From NCBI GenBank assembly GCA_034440635.1, contig JAOTON010000337.1:1489501-1553500 (forward strand): 64,000 nucleotides of DNA. Direction: 5' to 3'. Positions 1 through 10,399 of this stretch are shown here, piece after piece. Every line of letters starts with the position of its first letter. Positions within the stretch are counted from its first letter, which is position 1. Both the position numbers and the translations under genes were made by a program. Below the pieces are notes generated by a model that saw only the letters and a program-made list of their open reading frames with translations, was not told where the DNA came from and did not search any database. Origin of the DNA: Lepas anatifera. Lineage: Eukaryota; Arthropoda; Thecostraca; Lepadidae.

Positions 1-1080
1 GTCATTGACGTATGACGTTACACTATGGTATATTCTCTACAATATACACTATAACTACCGCTATGACAACTTTTGGGCGGAAAATGAAGATTGGCCCTGA
101 CCCATGACCTTTCATAGCACCTTGGCTTTTTCAAAGAGTTGCCTTAATGATAAAGTCTTAGCATAATATACGTCATACTGGGTAGAGCCTTTAGACCGGA
201 AGCACTGGGGCAAATTACCGTGAACAATTCTGGTATGCCATTGACCTGTCACTTTTGACCTTGACACTTTTGTGAGGTAACCTTGACATATCATCTTGTT
301 TATATGACGTTATGACGTCACCACTCGGTCCGCAATGCATGCAAACTGGTGCGACGGCGCAATTGTGGCGATCTCAAAATGTAGGTCTGGTCGGGCTGAC
401 TTCGAAAGCCTATAAGTAAGAAAATCGGCTGATTTTCAATTTTTCACCAATCGACGCGTCACTGATTTCTTTCAAATGTTGCCAAGTACTTCATGATTTG
501 CGGTTGGGATTGGTTCTCCGGCCACCTAGGAAAAATGGGTGGTGGCCTCAGAGACCCCTCCAGGGCACGTGCTAAAGTTTTAGGAAACACTGCGATATGA
601 ATATGCTTTATTTACAACATTATGGAGCTAAACCACCTGATGGTATGTCTTTTTATTGCTCTTTAGGACAAGCACAAGGTTACGTTGCTTCATTGTACGA
701 AATGAGGAGTGGTACGTAGGTATCAACAAAATCAAGATGCACCGCGATGTCTTTTCTCCTCATGCTATGAAAGACTCATAAAAGCAGTACCTATTGCCGA
801 AAAACTTGGACCATTGTACTTCACTTAAATCATACTTTCCTAAGCTACGAATTCATAAGAAAATAATAAAAAACTTTACAAGCCAATTATTCTTACTTGG
901 AATTCTCAATTTCATTTTCAAAGCGCAGGCCTTGCCTAACTGAGCTCCGAATGAACTCTAAAAACCCATCAGGCCTCTATAGAGACTGCAAATCATTTCA
1001 GAAAGTGCTGGCGCCCACCTTCTCTCGCGTCCGGCCTGAGACTGGCGTTCAGCGTCTTTCCCATCGTACCTGGACGGAGG
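1..1080. other. Intergenic, no gene seen
   Basis: AT-rich DNA with no open frame that looks coding. Around 240-320 there is a cluster of TGACC/TGACG-type words (for example at 256-290 and 305-320). These look like degenerate dispersed repeat rather than a gene. Confidence 0.5.
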
Positions 1081-1084
1081 ATTC

Positions 1085-1345
1085 AGCCTTGGAACACCGC
1101 TGCGACAACGGGGCGGCGACGGGCAAAATATGGCGGCGACGGCGCGCCGCTGCGTCGCCGAGCGCCTCCTAATGGGACGGAGACGAATGCCGGCCGACGG
1201 CCGCCGATTCGCCGCGCCGTGCTGAAATATTCGGCAGAAAATCGGCCACCAGCACGTGGTGAAACAAAGAGGCCACCTCTCGCAGGTGACGCCCTCTGCG
1301 CAGTGTCCCCTCTGTCTGCGGCGGGGTTGGCTAGCCCAGGACTGC
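1085..1345. other. GC/CpG-rich island
   Basis: A stretch rich in CGGCG/GCGCCG words inside AT-rich DNA. Open frames on both strands (a 168-codon one on minus, 1083-1589) are explained by lack of AT-rich stop codons and show no known protein. It could be the upstream part of a promoter, because a TATA-like box follows at 1461. Confidence 0.4.
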
Positions 1346-1460
1346 GTGTGAGGGCGGCTGTTAGGAGCAGATATAGGGTAGGGCGGTAGAGTACGCGGAG
1401 ATAAGAGTACGCAGCAGCTGTTTTGTTACTTAGCAACCACTGAGATGGTGGATACCCTAG

Positions 1461-1467
1461 TATAAAA
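1461..1467 (+). promoter_or_regulatory. TATA-box-like motif downstream of GC island
   Basis: TATAAAA lies about 120 bp downstream of the GC-rich island on the + strand. No recognisable coding exon follows within about 1 kb, so this is a sequence match only. It may be coincidental in AT-rich DNA. Confidence 0.15.
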
Positions 1468-1479
1468 AGCAAGGTTGTG

Positions 1480-2900
1480 CCTAGGCTGCACACAAATTCA
1501 ACGTGTCTTGTTATTTCCGCGGAGTACAGAGCAAAATAAGTTTCTGGCACCTTTGCAGTAATATTTAACTGGGTAAACTTGTAGACCATGCTTCTATTAT
1601 TGAAAGTATTGTATTGCGGTCTGTCATCAGTAAGAAACCTGAGCTGAATTGTCCGAACCGGAGCTCACGCTAAAAGGCCTGTCAACATGTTTATGAAGAA
1701 TTTCTTCCCAAGGGAGCATGTCCGGCAGAGTAGCAGTAGGCCGTTGGGCAGAGTGCGCATGTTAGAGATAGGAAAATTTAATTTCGCTCGGACAGTGTCC
1801 GTAATTCATATTTGTAAAACCAAACGTTGCAGCATAGTTCTTATATATTCAGAACGGTATAAAATCATACAATTGCCTATTTTGGCGACAAAAAACTTCG
1901 CGACATGGCTTATGCACTTAAGCACGCGGGGCCTCGTGCGTACCCGCTCTTGTGCGTACTCTTACCGACCCACTCCGGCAGATACGCACGTGACTTTATT
2001 TTGATGGGGTCTGGCGAGTTCCTTTCGAGACATCGAGTTGAAACATGGACCATACATAGACAATCTTCAGGCGAAACAACCGCATAAAAATTTTAGCTGT
2101 CGACTTAAAGGAGAAGAGGAAAGCCTTTAGAAAGTTAGTGGTACCTTCACGACTTCCCTATACTAGGCAGCAACAACAGTGAAAAAGGCCGTTATGTTAC
2201 AGAAAAGTATACTTTATGTCTATTGATAATTTATTTGCCATGTACTAGTCGTAACACTGGTTACTGAGAACTACGTGCGTGGACGAGAGGATGAAAACAC
2301 ATGAGGAACACACGAAAAATGTATCGTAAGCATCCAACGACGTCAGACTTTTTTGTAAAACAAACAATAACAAGAAATGCATGATGTAAAAATTATCAGT
2401 GGCAGTGGCAGGCCTCTGTGCTGATCTTGCACCAAATTCGGTCTTACCGGGTTCAAAAATATAACGGGCATATCACATTTTTGTGGTAGAAATACAGCAT
2501 TTGCTTTCCAGGCTTCGGTCCCATCGGCTTCCTGTATAGGCTAACGAATCTGATCCCGTCATCACAAGAAACGAAGCCTGATTTGGCAACGCCATGCCAC
2601 CTCAGAAGCTTAAACTCAACGCTGCAACATTCTCAGGCTAATCCAAACTTTAGGAAAGACGGTTTGTTTTGAGCGTGCAAGGGTCACATCGTCACCTGGC
2701 ACCCATTCATTCGCCCCTGTATCCCCTCCACCCCTCCTCCTCCCAACCTCACACATCCTCAGACCAGGCGTCTGCGATAAACAAAAACTCTGTGGAAAAC
2801 AAACCTACCATTAGGTCATCAGGGTCGTTATGATTTCATACCGAGTTCACCCGACTGATACGATCGCGCTTCCCACGACAATAATGCTGTCTCAAACAAA
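1480..2900. other. Intergenic, no gene seen
   Basis: Moderately AT-rich, with only short open frames (up to 105 codons) that carry no motif I recognise. No tandem repeat or TIR pair was found here. Confidence 0.45.
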
Positions 2901-2904
2901 TTAC

Positions 2905-3450
2905 CGTTTTTACACGGCCGGGCTTGTTTTTCGTTTGCGACGCTTTTTACCAGCGGCCTAAACGCCGCGCCCGCGCGGGGACGCCGGTCAGCTGGCGCGG
3001 CCGCCACCGCGCCCGGGCCCCGATATTTTTATGTGGGCCCAGTCCAGGTGTGTTTTTGCTGGGCCGGCGCAGCGCGCGGGAGACTCGCAGTCTGGCGCGC
3101 CGCGTTCCCGCCAGAATCCAGCGGCGCCGCTCAATACCAAAGGGTTGACGCGGCGCGCCATTAACAAGAGAGATGGCGCGCCCGGGCCGGCGCCGCGCGC
3201 GGGAATGTCGGCCCGGCCATGTCCAGATGGTATCAACGGCAGACGGAAGGTCTGGCGCGTGACTGGACGCCACCGGTGACGATAATAGCCGGCTGGCCCC
3301 TGCCACCGCCCCGGTGACCTGCCGCCTGCCCCGGGGCACTGGGGGGCACGACTGAGGCCACCTGAGAGGTCAGCCGCAGGCCGCCGGCCGCGACAGGGTC
3401 GTCGGGTTCAACGCCGCATGCCCGCGGGGTGTGTTTGTATTCAGAAGTCA
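2905..3450. other. GC/CpG-rich island with perfect hairpin
   Basis: Very GC-rich. It contains a perfect 10-bp inverted repeat, GGCGCGCCAT at 3152-3161 and ATGGCGCGCC at 3173-3182, with an 11-nt spacer holding an ATTAA core. Overlapping frames open on both strands are compositional. Possible regulatory island, with no gene assigned. Confidence 0.4.
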
Positions 3451-3451
3451 C

Positions 3452-4150
3452 GTGTGTCAGGACTCCCGCCGCGGGTTAGTGACATATTTTCAGGGGCACG
3501 CTACTTGGAAAGGGAGACTGTTTGCTCGCCCGAACATTGTGAGGCCAGCTCATATGTTTTCTTGGTCTGATTTATTGCATTCTCAATTGAAGCCTTTCGA
3601 TCTTTAAGTAAAATCTATCTGATCGATCTGCATCAGCATCATAAATTGTGCCCCCCTCGTGCACGACAAACTAAGCAGCTCATAACGTACTTGCTGAATG
3701 CTGCCTCTGCCTCCTGGGCTTGGTCTGGTCAAATAGTATGCTAAATATATTGTACGGTTGTAGACACACAAACCAGATTTGTCGCTATGCCATTTGATCT
3801 TTGACGAACCCCGTCAGAGAGCCCCTCAGGCCCACTCCTCACGAGGTCAGGCCGTGCCCTTCCTGCGACGCCAAACTGAAGTACCAGCTTTCGAGCCGGG
3901 TTTGCACAGTGTGATTGGAGAGTTCGCCTCCGGCGTCGGCGGCGAGTTCTCTGATCTCGAGCTCAGCGTCCGCGCCGCCGGCGGCGCCCTGTTTTGCTCG
4001 GCAAACTTGGACGGTGGGACAGAACAGCGCTCGGGCACGCGGAAGGTGGTTGATGGCGCGCCGTTTGGTAGCGGCTCAGTGCACATCGCTCAATCACGCG
4101 GCACCGGCACCGGCGCTGTCCCACCGCGCCAGTTTTCACCCGACTGCACT
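3452..4150. other. Unassigned DNA leading into a minisatellite
   Basis: AT-rich to about 3780, then GC-rich. A frame from 3779 stays open into the following 33-bp repeat array, but its non-repetitive start matches no family I know. I do not call it a gene. Confidence 0.35.
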
Positions 4151-4154
4151 GCAG

Positions 4155-5160
4155 CAGGGGTCAGTACCGGGAACCCGCACTGGCCCATTACCGGCAGGTA
4201 CCAGCACTGGCCCATTACCGGCCCCGGCAGGTACCCTCACTGGCCCATTACCGGCCCCGGCAGGTACCCTCACTGGCCCATTACCGGCCCCGGCAGGTAC
4301 CCTCACTGGCCTATTACCGGCCCCGGCAGGTACCCTCCTGGCCCATTACCGGGCCCGGCAGGTACCCTCACTGGCCCATTACCGGCCCGGCAGGTACCTC
4401 CCTGGCCCATTACCGGACCCGGCAGGTACCCTCACTGGCCCATTACCGGCCCCGGCAGGTACCCTCCTGGCCCATTACCGGCCCCGGCAGGTACCCTCCT
4501 GGCCCATTACCGGGCCCGGCAGGTACCCTCACTGGCCCATTACCGGACCCGGCAGGTACCCTCACTGGCCCATTACCGGACCCGGCAGGTACCTCACTGG
4601 TCCATTACCGGCCCCGGCAGGTACCCTCACTGGCCCATTACCAGCCCCGGCAGGTACCTCACTGGCCCATTACCGGCCCCGGCAGGTACCCTCTGGCCCA
4701 TTACCAGCCCCGGCAGGTACCCTCACTGGCCCATTACCGGCCCCGGTAGGTCCTCTGGCCATTACCGGCCCCGGCAGGTACCTCCTGGCCCATTACCAGA
4801 CAGGTACCCTCACTGGCCCATTACCGCCCCGGTAGGTACCCTCACTGGCACATTACAGGCCCCGGCAGGTACTAGTGCTGGCCCATTACCAGCACAGACA
4901 GGTACCACCGCTGGCCCATTACCGGTACTGACAGGTACAGCACTAGCCCATTACCGGCCCCGGCAGATACCGGCGCTGGCCCATTACCGGTCCCGGCAGG
5001 TGCTAACACTGGCCCGTTAGATTACCGGCTCGGACAGGGGCTAGCCTTGGCCCATTAGCAGCCCGGGAAGGTACTACCAATGGCCCGTTACCGGCCGGGC
5101 CAGGTGCTTGTCTTGGCCCATTACGGACCCAGGTAGGTACCACCACTGGTTCATTACGAT
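4155..5160. repeat. Minisatellite, 33-bp unit, about 30 copies
   Basis: Tandem copies of a unit built on GGTACCCTCACTGGCCCATT followed by ACCGGCCCCGGCA. The unit is 33 bp with many one- or two-base indels, and divergence rises toward the right end. Because 33 is a multiple of three and the unit lacks stops, long frames (413 and 306 codons) run through it. The indels move the peptide repeat between frames, which argues against selection on a protein. Confidence 0.93.
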
Positions 5161-5164
5161 CTAG

Positions 5165-6000
5165 ATGCACTGGAGCATTGATCAGTGCCCAGCGCAGCAG
5201 ACACAAACCCAGTGATGGGCCGGCCACAGCTCCGCCAATGCCGCTGTGGGCTTGGTAACAACCGCCTTAATTATTGGATGCTCCCCTCTGCCCCTCTGAT
5301 CGGTTTAAGCGTGTAAGGATAGGCCTACACGCTTCAAAGCTAGGATATTCAACGATAACTGCGACACTTAAACGCTGTCCTGTTGGCTCTATTTAGGTGC
5401 TGGGATCGTGTGGTCGAACGGGAAGAGAATCTGTTGAGTGAGAGGCTATGGTTTCATATCTTACGTCGGGCCCTTTCCAACAGCAGAAGTAAAATTTTTT
5501 TATATCCAGGGGCCGATGGGGCACTTGCTCTCCCCCCTATCGACCTTCGGCGCCCCCTGGCATGATGACAGAGCCCCTCTAAAAAGTCAACGGCCCCCAC
5601 AGAAATGATTTTCTCATAGGATGCAAGCATCTGGGCCCCCGGGATAGGATTTTGCGCCCACCTGACCTCCCCTCGGATCGGAAATCCTGGATCCATCCGC
5701 CTATGCTCTCCCTAAGGCACTCGAAAAAATTCGCGAGAACGGTGCTGAGTTATCAGTTGAACAATTCGGCTCCCTTATTTTCGTACATGGCAGATGTGAA
5801 GTCTGATGTGATATGTTGCTGAACGCGAAAAAGGTATTGCAAAACTTTTGTTTCCGAAAACCACATTCCTGATAGCAGCCGTCTCACCTTAAGGGAAATC
5901 CTGGAACCACCCCTGAGGATGATTGTCCGGCTATTTTTACATCAGTCGGTTCCAGACCAGACTCTAAGGTTCATTTTAAAAGTAGATATTAAAAGTAATT
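5165..6000. other. Intergenic with a dispersed-repeat fragment
   Basis: Around 5500-5700 there is a GC-rich block with runs of C and a right edge reading GGATCCATCCGCC. It looks like the end of a dispersed repeat. A similar 'ATCCGCCCCTG' edge occurs near 10498. No gene is visible. Confidence 0.35.
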
Positions 6001-6190
6001 TAGGGGTCTAACGACGTACCAAGTGCTGGTGCCATATGACGTCCGATGAGGAAGGAGAGTAAGCTGAGCTTAAGCTTCGGCAGGCACCAAATCCTGCTTT
6101 CTGGGTGGGTTCGAACCCGCAACACTTTGCACGTACAGAATGTCCCGGGCCAAGCCGAGCACGTGCGCTAATTGCTTGCGCCACCCAGAC
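6000..6190 (-). mobile_element. tRNA-derived SINE, copy A
   Basis: Read on minus, 6190-6100 is a tRNA-like head. It begins CTGGGTGG and ends CCACCCAG, a perfect 8-bp acceptor-like pairing. The box A region contains TGGCGCAAGC, and box B is an exact GGTTCGAACCC (plus 6107-6118). The body (6100-6000) contains ACGTCATATGGCACC and ends near GGTACGTCGTTA, shared in diverged form with the other copies. Such heads carry internal RNA polymerase III promoters. No anticodon stem of a functional tRNA is evident. Confidence 0.7.
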
Positions 6191-6194
6191 CGCG

Positions 6195-8045
6195 AGTAAA
6201 CAGCAAGACCGAAAGGAAAAAGTCTACTCCTGACTAGATATTTTCTAGCTTCCAAACTTGAGTGTGCAAGTACGAAGCAAAAAATGTTCGTGCCAGTTGA
6301 CTTTCCTTTGAATTCTCGACAATGGTATTGTTAATGATCTTGAATGATACCATCCAAACAAAAAAACGACTCGCACTACTACAACGAGCTGATGTTAAGA
6401 AAAGCGGCAGGATATACACTGCATTCTCAAGTCGCTGAATGCACATAATGTATATGCACGCCTGAACAGGTGCATCCGTCGAGTTTTCCGCTCGGATGAA
6501 CAGCACAGTTGGTGAATTACGCCTGGGCTGGGTGTGGGGGGATGGGTGAGGGGAGGTCTGCTCTGGGATGTATCAACCCCAGCAGAGATGCAGGTGTGAC
6601 ACGTGCCGTTCCACTCTCTTCTATCCTGTTGTCATTGTACCGCACCACAGAAAACAGCCAGATGCACTCACTGATAGGAATGACATCGGCATATGTACAC
6701 GCAGCTGAAAATGGAACACTTCACTGTGCGTGATTTTTTCTACACACCTGCGCTATTTTTTGGTGTCGAACTAACAGACAGATGTAAAGCTGTCAAAGAG
6801 GTGGGAAGGCCAACATGTAGGGATTATTTGACGCTTCAGCTCATGAAATGATTTTGCTTGACTTTCCAGTCAAGCTTGTGAAGTTTACACGGCCCGGGCT
6901 TGCCCTGAAATCCAGCGTACCTCCGCCATTGTCGGGTGCTGTCATCTCCTCTGCCCTGAGGACATCCGCGTGACAACTGCGACTGGTTCTGTACGTCCCA
7001 TGCTCTCCACAAGTGTTCCTGCTCCGTACTACTTATTACGAATCTCGCAGTTGACACGATAAGGCCAGCGCGAGACGCTCGCCAGGTGGCTAGAGGACTT
7101 TCTCTTGATTAATTATTTATATTTCATTTGTTATTTGACTATTAAGAGTTGGCGTTCTCAGTTTTTCCCTCATGTATCCGAAGTGTATTGCTTTGCAGCA
7201 TCATTTGATCACTTATAATTTCACGATTTGAAGCAGAAATCCAACACAGTCTATGTAATTTTTCCCTAGCCTCACTTCTTGTCCTCGCTCTTGTTCAGAG
7301 GCAGGTTATTCTTCCATAGACATTTCTAGGAAAATACAAACAAAGCAAAACGTCACCCATACATAATGCAGGACACCAGACCAGCACAGGGTGTCTCCAA
7401 ATCAACTCTTGGGGCACCATGGCGACTATCTAGGGGTCCCCAAGTTAAACATTCGGGTGGCAATTGGGCTCCCCTAATCAAATTTCGGAGCGCTTATTAT
7501 TAGGTATCCGGGGACCCTCCCCAAGGGAGGAGGGGGTGGTCGCCCCTACAGACCCCCTTGGACCCGCGCCTGTAAACCGTGATCCCACCTACAATCCCAC
7601 CTTGCTCCCATGGGATCTTGTGGGATTTCTTATGCGGAACTGCAGTGTCCAAAGATGGCAACTCTACGCCCGACATGACCCCTGATGTAACTCTCCTTCC
7701 GAAAGAACTACATCGCCCTCGGAAAATCGCCGTCTCCATCCAGGCAGCAAGGGAATTATAAATGCCGTTTTCAGGTTTATTCCAAAGAAACATAAAATAC
7801 TCAAAATTATTTATAATTCTCGATATTTCTCAAAATCTTCTGCCCTGGAAAACAAATCTTATGTTCAAACAATTTAACAATAAGCCAGCAAACGGGCAAC
7901 GGAAAAATCACTTGTCAAAATTAATCACATTCAAATTTAAATACAACTTCGAATCAATTGAATATCACGCATATATGTTTTATATTGAATAAAGCAGGTC
8001 AAACCACCGAATTGAATGTAGAATATTGACTTTTTGTCTATTTTT
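6195..8045. other. Intergenic, no gene seen
   Basis: Mixed-composition DNA with short, unrecognised open frames. 7380-7760 is richer in GC, with C- and G-runs. No repeat boundary could be set. Confidence 0.4.
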
Positions 8046-8048
8046 CCA

Positions 8049-8318
8049 GGGGAAATAGAATCCCAGCTATCCCTGCTTCTGGGTGAGCTGTCGCTCAGGT
8101 AAAAAACCGTGGAGGACAAGCTCGGCCTGACACTCGTAGGTCGTGCGGTCTATGCGGGGAAAATGGAGGTAGCTACCGTCGCCGATAACGGTATTCAACT
8201 CCAAGTTTTCACCGCGGAGCAAAGTCATCGGGGACTATGTACATACAAGCACTGGTACCTGGAATACAGGACGGAACAAAAGTGCCAGCAAAACCCGTGC
8301 AGTTGGTTTATCGTGTGA
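8049..8318 (+). pseudogene. Exon-like coding remnant of unknown family
   Basis: A pyrimidine-rich tract ending CCAG at about 8049 is followed by one + strand frame with GC-rich third positions, unlike its AT-rich surroundings. The frame reads EIESQLSLLLGELSLR, then a single TAA at 8100-8102. It continues in the same frame as a 69-residue stretch including LGLTLVGRAVYAGKMEVATV. The bases at the stop also read CAG|GTAAAA, a possible splice donor. It could be a real exon, a broken exon or chance. I recognise no family. Confidence 0.18.
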
Positions 8319-8539
8319 TATAGACTCCTCGAAGATCAGTTGTTTGATCTCAGGTGATGTGGATGCCAGAGAACAGGCTGCCAGACTGTGTGATTTTCCC
8401 TGGGATTTTGCTGTGGTTTGTTTGCGTCGCGATTTCTGCTGATTCTTTGTAATAGTGAATGAATATCCACTTGTTATAGCGTCTGTCTGTATTTCATGCA
8501 TTCCTGGGTGAAAGCTTATTTCTAATTTGTATTTTTTTC

Positions 8540-9240
8540 ATTTAAAACATTCAAACTTAATGATGGCAATTCCATCGCAATTCGACCGGGTTCTACACGG
8601 TGCCAAGTCGATTTTCTTTGAAATGGGTTTACGGGGTTCTAATAGGCCCTGAAGCCGAATATGAAATATTTGACCTCGATTAGACCAAAACTTTTGGGAG
8701 TTATAGCCTCCGGAATTGTTCGTAAATCTGATCACCGTGCACTTTTCGGATGCCCATAAACACCACTGGAACTAATAAAATATGTATAAAACAATATATT
8801 TTCCTATCTGGAATGAACCAAATAACTCGAACCCGGAGACTGTCTGACCATGGATGACATTTCAAAAGCAATTATATGATATTTTTTTAATTTATTGTAC
8901 ACTTCCTTCGAGGACTTTCTCAAATTGAAAAATCAAACATTTCACCGTCGGATAAAGCCGGTAAAAATATCCGTTTTTATACTCTGAGAGGGTTATATGT
9001 ATTATGAGTTCCTCTGTAATTCATACGCATGCAAGAATTGCAAGCACATTCCCGAAAACTTCTAGAAACTATAAATCCTAAAGTTTTGGTCCAATCTAAC
9101 TACACATTTTAGATTCGGCTTCAGAGCGAATTAAAACCCTCCATTTTTTTAATAACCGAAGAGGTGCCATGTAGATCTATCAATTTTGTGATCAATTTGT
9201 CCGGCGAATTGCCAATGGGAGTGATATATGTTTTATTAAA
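8540..9240. mobile_element. Long imperfect palindrome (foldback/MITE-like)
   Basis: The left arm (8540-8800) and right arm (8985-9240) are inverted copies of each other. Matching landmarks are CTGAAGCCGAAT (left) against ATTCGGCTTCAG (right, near 9112), GACCAAAACTTT against AAAGTTTTGGTCC (near 9080), and TGGCAATTC against GAATTGCC (near 9206). Arms are about 250 bp at roughly 65-75% identity by eye, with a 190-bp AT-rich centre. No protein is encoded. It would fold into a long hairpin if transcribed. Confidence 0.72.
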
Positions 9241-9404
9241 GTTCGTAACCAGTACAAATTTATGTGATGAATAATAAAATGATTACCTTCAATCATTCTG
9301 AGTGATCATATTGGTGTGTCAAAACAGCCCAGTGCGTTCACTGTGTAAATACATGGAATTACTGTAGAAACCTTTTCAATGCGTTTGAAGTATTGGGTTC
9401 ATGC

Positions 9405-9592
9405 ATTACTCTACTAATTTTGGGAGCTTATCGACGCACCAACTGCCAGGGTCTATGGCGTCGCCAACTCCTTCCCTGTTGAAAGGGTTTCTCGGGACCA
9501 GCTTGCTCCTTGTTCAGGAAAGCCGCCGGGCCTTGAACCCGGGTCGGCTGAATGGAGCCAGCACGCTGGCCACCCCTCTCCCCCTTATGTTA
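9405..9592 (-). mobile_element. tRNA-derived SINE, copy B
   Basis: On minus, box A-like TGGCCAGCGTGC (plus 9561-9572) precedes box B GGTTCAAGGCC (plus about 9531-9542). The body contains AGTTGGCGACGCCATAGACC and ends GGTGCGTCGATA...CCCAAAATTAG, matching copies A and E in order. It is diverged, with no sign of recent activity. Confidence 0.65.
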
Positions 9593-9624
9593 CTTATCAT
9601 GTGGTTTCGAGAGTGAACATTCTC

Positions 9625-9890
9625 CATGGTAGAGTAACTCGAAGTTACTCCAAAAGAGGGGTTGGTTTTTGCACCATCACTCCCCTTTTGGCTTTACTCT
9701 TTATTTTGAACACTCTTTTTTGCAGAGTGAGCGGTATATTTAAGTACACAATAGGGAATGTCATTACTCCCGCAGAGTGACTTTACGCTCATATTAAGGA
9801 AGATTCACTCCAATGTAGAAAGGAGCAGAAACCTCATAGATGGAGTTTCAATCCTCCATGAACTAGAGTACCGGTACTCTGAAACGAGGA
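9625..9890. repeat. Cluster of GAGT/ACTC palindromes, possible MITE
   Basis: GAGTAACT-CGA-AGTTACTC at 9632-9650 and a perfect 16-bp palindrome AGAGTACCGGTACTCT at 9865-9880 bracket about 230 bp. That interval holds further AGAGT/ACTC words (9692, 9727, 9776, 9809). This pattern is typical of subterminal motifs in small DNA transposons. No clean terminal repeat or target duplication was found. Confidence 0.35.
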
Positions 9891-9952
9891 GTTAAAATTG
9901 CACCAGTTTACGCTAAAGATCGGGGTGATTTTTTCTCTCAGTGTATAGGTAT

Positions 9953-9968
9953 ATACACACACACACAT

Positions 9969-10040
<72 letters not shown>
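9953..10040. repeat. (AC)n followed by (AT)n microsatellite
   Basis: CA-rich dinucleotides at 9953-9978 run into about 30 AT dinucleotides to 10040. Open frames encoding poly(IY) across it are artefacts. Confidence 0.95.
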
Positions 10041-10042
<2 letters not shown>

Positions 10043-10241
10043 AACTCGGGGACGGAGCGGAGGGGCAAGGGGGCTGCTTTTTCTAGGTTTGTAGAGGCAT
10101 CCCTCTCCCCGTAGAAGTCTGACGCCCATTTTGGGCTCCGAATGTCCCAAAATGTGAAACTGTGCATACAGGCGCCTTAAAACTGGCTTTGGAAGGTGAC
10201 CCTGGCAGCAGAAGCCCTGTTGCAGCAGCGTCTTCACTACT

Positions 10242-10398
10242 CGCAGACCTTCATGTCCGTTCCGTGTCAGCCGCAGACCTTCATGTCCTTCAGTGTCCAC
10301 CGCAGACCTTCATGTCCGTTCAGTGTCCGCCGCAGACCTTCATGTTCGTTCAGTGTCAGCCGCAGACCTTCATGTTCGTTCAGTGTCAGCCACAGACC
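10242..10398. repeat. Minisatellite, 30-bp unit, about 5 copies
   Basis: The unit is CGCAGACCTTCATGTCCGTT plus CAGTGTCCGC, 30 bp, with small substitutions (GTCAGC/GTCCGC). It is open on both strands because the length is a multiple of three. No protein assigned. Confidence 0.9.
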
Positions 10399-10399
10399 A

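Noticed and set aside
9913..10300. Frames with poly(IY) tracts
   Set aside because: Translation of an (AT)n microsatellite.
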